Assembly: GCA_002686055.1 (NCBI GenBank)
Contig: NYZU01000008.1
Span: forward strand, 21,175-85,174
Direction: 5' to 3'
Source: Oceanospirillaceae bacterium
GTDB lineage: Bacteria > Pseudomonadota > Gammaproteobacteria > Pseudomonadales > Balneatricaceae
DNA: 64,000 nucleotides
The position numbers and the translations under genes are program-made. The first letter of the stretch is position 1. Each line of letters begins with the position of its first letter. The notes under the pieces are model-generated. The model had not been told where the DNA came from and ran no database searches. It saw only the letters and a program-made list of their open reading frames with translations. This document shows positions 62,853 to 64,000 of this stretch, piece by piece.

Positions 62853-62890
62853 TTATTAAGTAGTTGTTAACAACCATATTTGGAAAATAA

Positions 62891-62920
62891 AAAGGCCACT
62901 GTAATCCAGTGGCCTTTACT
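62891..62920 (-). terminator. Terminator of the NCS2 permease gene
   Basis: AAAGGCCACTG-taatc-CAGTGGCCTTT, an 11-bp perfect stem followed on the minus strand by TTTTTATTTT. It can also end the LysR transcript from the other side. Confidence 0.9.
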
Positions 62921-62947
62921 TTATAAACTGAAAAGTAAGTTATAAAT

Positions 62948-64000
62948 TTACTCTGCTAATTCTTCAGGCAATACTAAATTCAACACAATTGCCAAGAAAG
63001 CAGCAGGTAGTAAACCAGAAGCCATCAAAATTTTCATTGTGCCGCCCAGATGCTGTAGCGCTTCAGGTACTAGTTGTAAGCCTAAACCAACTGACAGTGA
63101 AATGGCAAAAATAACCATATTGCGACGATTCCAGTCCACTCCTGCCAGCATATTAATACCAGCGGCGCAAACCATACCGAACATTACAATCACACCACCA
63201 CCAAGCACATGGATAGGCACTGTTGAGATAATGGCACCAAACTTTGGAATCAGACCACAAACTACAAGGAATAAAGCACCAATGGCGACAACTTTACGAC
63301 TCATGACACCAGTCATAGAAACCAAACCAACGTTTTGGCTAAAGGATGTGTTAGGTAGACCACCAAATACACCGGCAATAGCTGTACCTAGACCATCGGC
63401 ATAGGTAGCTCCAGTGATTTCCTTGTCAGTCGCTTCACGTCCAGCACCACCTTTGGTAATACCAGAGACATCACCAACGGTTTCAATAGCCGAGACAAAG
63501 GCCATAAAACACATACCAATAATAATGGCAGAATTCCATTCAAAGCCCCATTGGAAAGGCTTAGGAAGAGCAAAGATAGCAGCATTACCAACATTACCGA
63601 AGTTTACCTGTCCTAAACCATACGCAACGGCATAACCCGCCAGCATACCAATAAGAACAGCAGCAACTGCAGGCATACCTTTGGTAAAGAACTTCAGCGC
63701 CAATGTAACAACAATAACTACTAGGGCTGGTCCCCACATAGCCATAGAACCAAAGGCAGGCTTACCAATTAGAGGTACACCACCGGCAGCATATTGCACA
63801 CCGACTTTAACTAAGGCCAAACCGATCATTAATACGATCAAGCCGGTTACTAGTGGGGGTAAGGCAAAGCGAATACGGCCAATAAATAGACCCAGAATAA
63901 AATGAAAAATACCACCAATAAAGATACCGGTCATCAAGCCACCAAGGCCAGCCACACCAGCACCAGCTACCGCGGGAATCATGACTGGCAAAAAGGCAAA
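62948..64000 (-). CDS. NCS2 (NAT) purine permease, 5' end outside window
   Basis: The reading frame stays open to base 64000 (FAFLPVMIP before the track's TTG start), so the N-terminal part is missing; about 350 residues are visible of an expected 430-460. Around ten membrane helices. The NAT signature reads QNVGLVSMTG, the pattern QNxGxxxxTG that I recall from E. coli XanQ, so xanthine or another purine is more likely than uracil. VPIHVLGGGVIVMFGMV is the second conserved block. Inner membrane, proton symport in the family. Confidence 0.9.
   Translation of the reverse strand, partial: FAFLPVMIPAVAGAGVAGLGGLMTGIFIGGIFHFILGLFIGRIRFALPPLVTGLIVLMIGLALVKVGVQYAAGGVPLIGKPAFGSMAMWGPALVVIVVTLALKFFTKGMPAVAAVLIGMLAGYAVAYGLGQVNFGNVGNAAIFALPKPFQWGFEWNSAIIIGMCFMAFVSAIETVGDVSGITKGGAGREATDKEITGATYADGLGTAIAGVFGGLPNTSFSQNVGLVSMTGVMSRKVVAIGALFLVVCGLIPKFGAIISTVPIHVLGGGVIVMFGMVCAAGINMLAGVDWNRRNMVIFAISLSVGLGLQLVPEALQHLGGTMKILMASGLLPAAFLAIVLNLVLPEELAE

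Overview
The window looks like chromosomal DNA from a free-living, probably marine, gammaproteobacterium of low to moderate GC. This rests on gltX followed by tRNA-Ala, AvtA, TatD and RmuC proteins of gammaproteobacterial type, and a gene set aimed at osmolytes and marine organic matter: choline-O-sulfatase, a betaine-type homocysteine methyltransferase, two MttB-family methyltransferases, and a secreted GH3 glucosidase. I see no insertion sequence, integrase, phage gene or CRISPR array. The genus cannot be fixed from the sequence alone.

Layout. 1-8.1 kb is housekeeping: uup (cut by the left edge), tatD, a tight four-gene operon (small membrane protein, rmuC, XRE/cupin regulator, glutaredoxin-like protein), an unknown protein, rpsA standing apart from its usual cmk and ihfB neighbours, and an iodotyrosine-deiodinase-type nitroreductase. 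8.2-11.6 kb is one very large membrane sensor whose kinase core has lost its phospho-histidine but keeps an intact receiver and a LytTR DNA-binding domain. 12.2-15.7 kb carries tRNA-Ala, gltX and fhs. 16.2-23.9 kb is the metabolic centre: acyl-CoA dehydrogenase, ADP-forming acyl-CoA ligase, GlxA/GbdR-type AraC regulator and hotdog thioesterase in one direction, then convergent bmt and divergent mttB. It reads as a route for a quaternary-ammonium acid, with one-carbon units passing to methionine and folate (fhs is adjacent). 24-30 kb has bolA, two identical tRNA-Asn genes, choline-O-sulfatase (betC) and a GH3 gene broken by two compensating homopolymer frameshifts.

30-39.5 kb holds a flavin reductase, a persulfide-dioxygenase-like MBL protein with a SulP transporter, ung, an ABC exporter, avtA, a GNAT, cysH and a HlyU-like protein. 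39.5-47.1 kb is a two-gene operon for giant envelope proteins: a repeat/DUF11/SdrB-like secreted protein, then a SPOR-domain putative beta-barrel. 47.5-52 kb has a glyoxalase and a beta-alanine module (mmsA, beta-alanine:pyruvate aminotransferase, divergent LysR). 52-60 kb has chaC, marR opposite an ABC exporter plus phosphotransferase pair, an alpha/beta hydrolase, an aromatic/aspartate aminotransferase, an EamA transporter and ogt. 60-64 kb has a second mttB with its own divergent LysR, and a purine-type NCS2 permease cut by the right edge.

Together the genes describe an organism that takes up and strips methylated, sulfated and nitrogenous osmolytes: choline sulfate to choline plus sulfate, betaines to methyl groups, purine permease and beta-alanine to acetyl-CoA, and sulfur handling through SulP, CysH and the persulfide enzyme. 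All functions are inferred from motifs and remembered family resemblance; no database search was possible.
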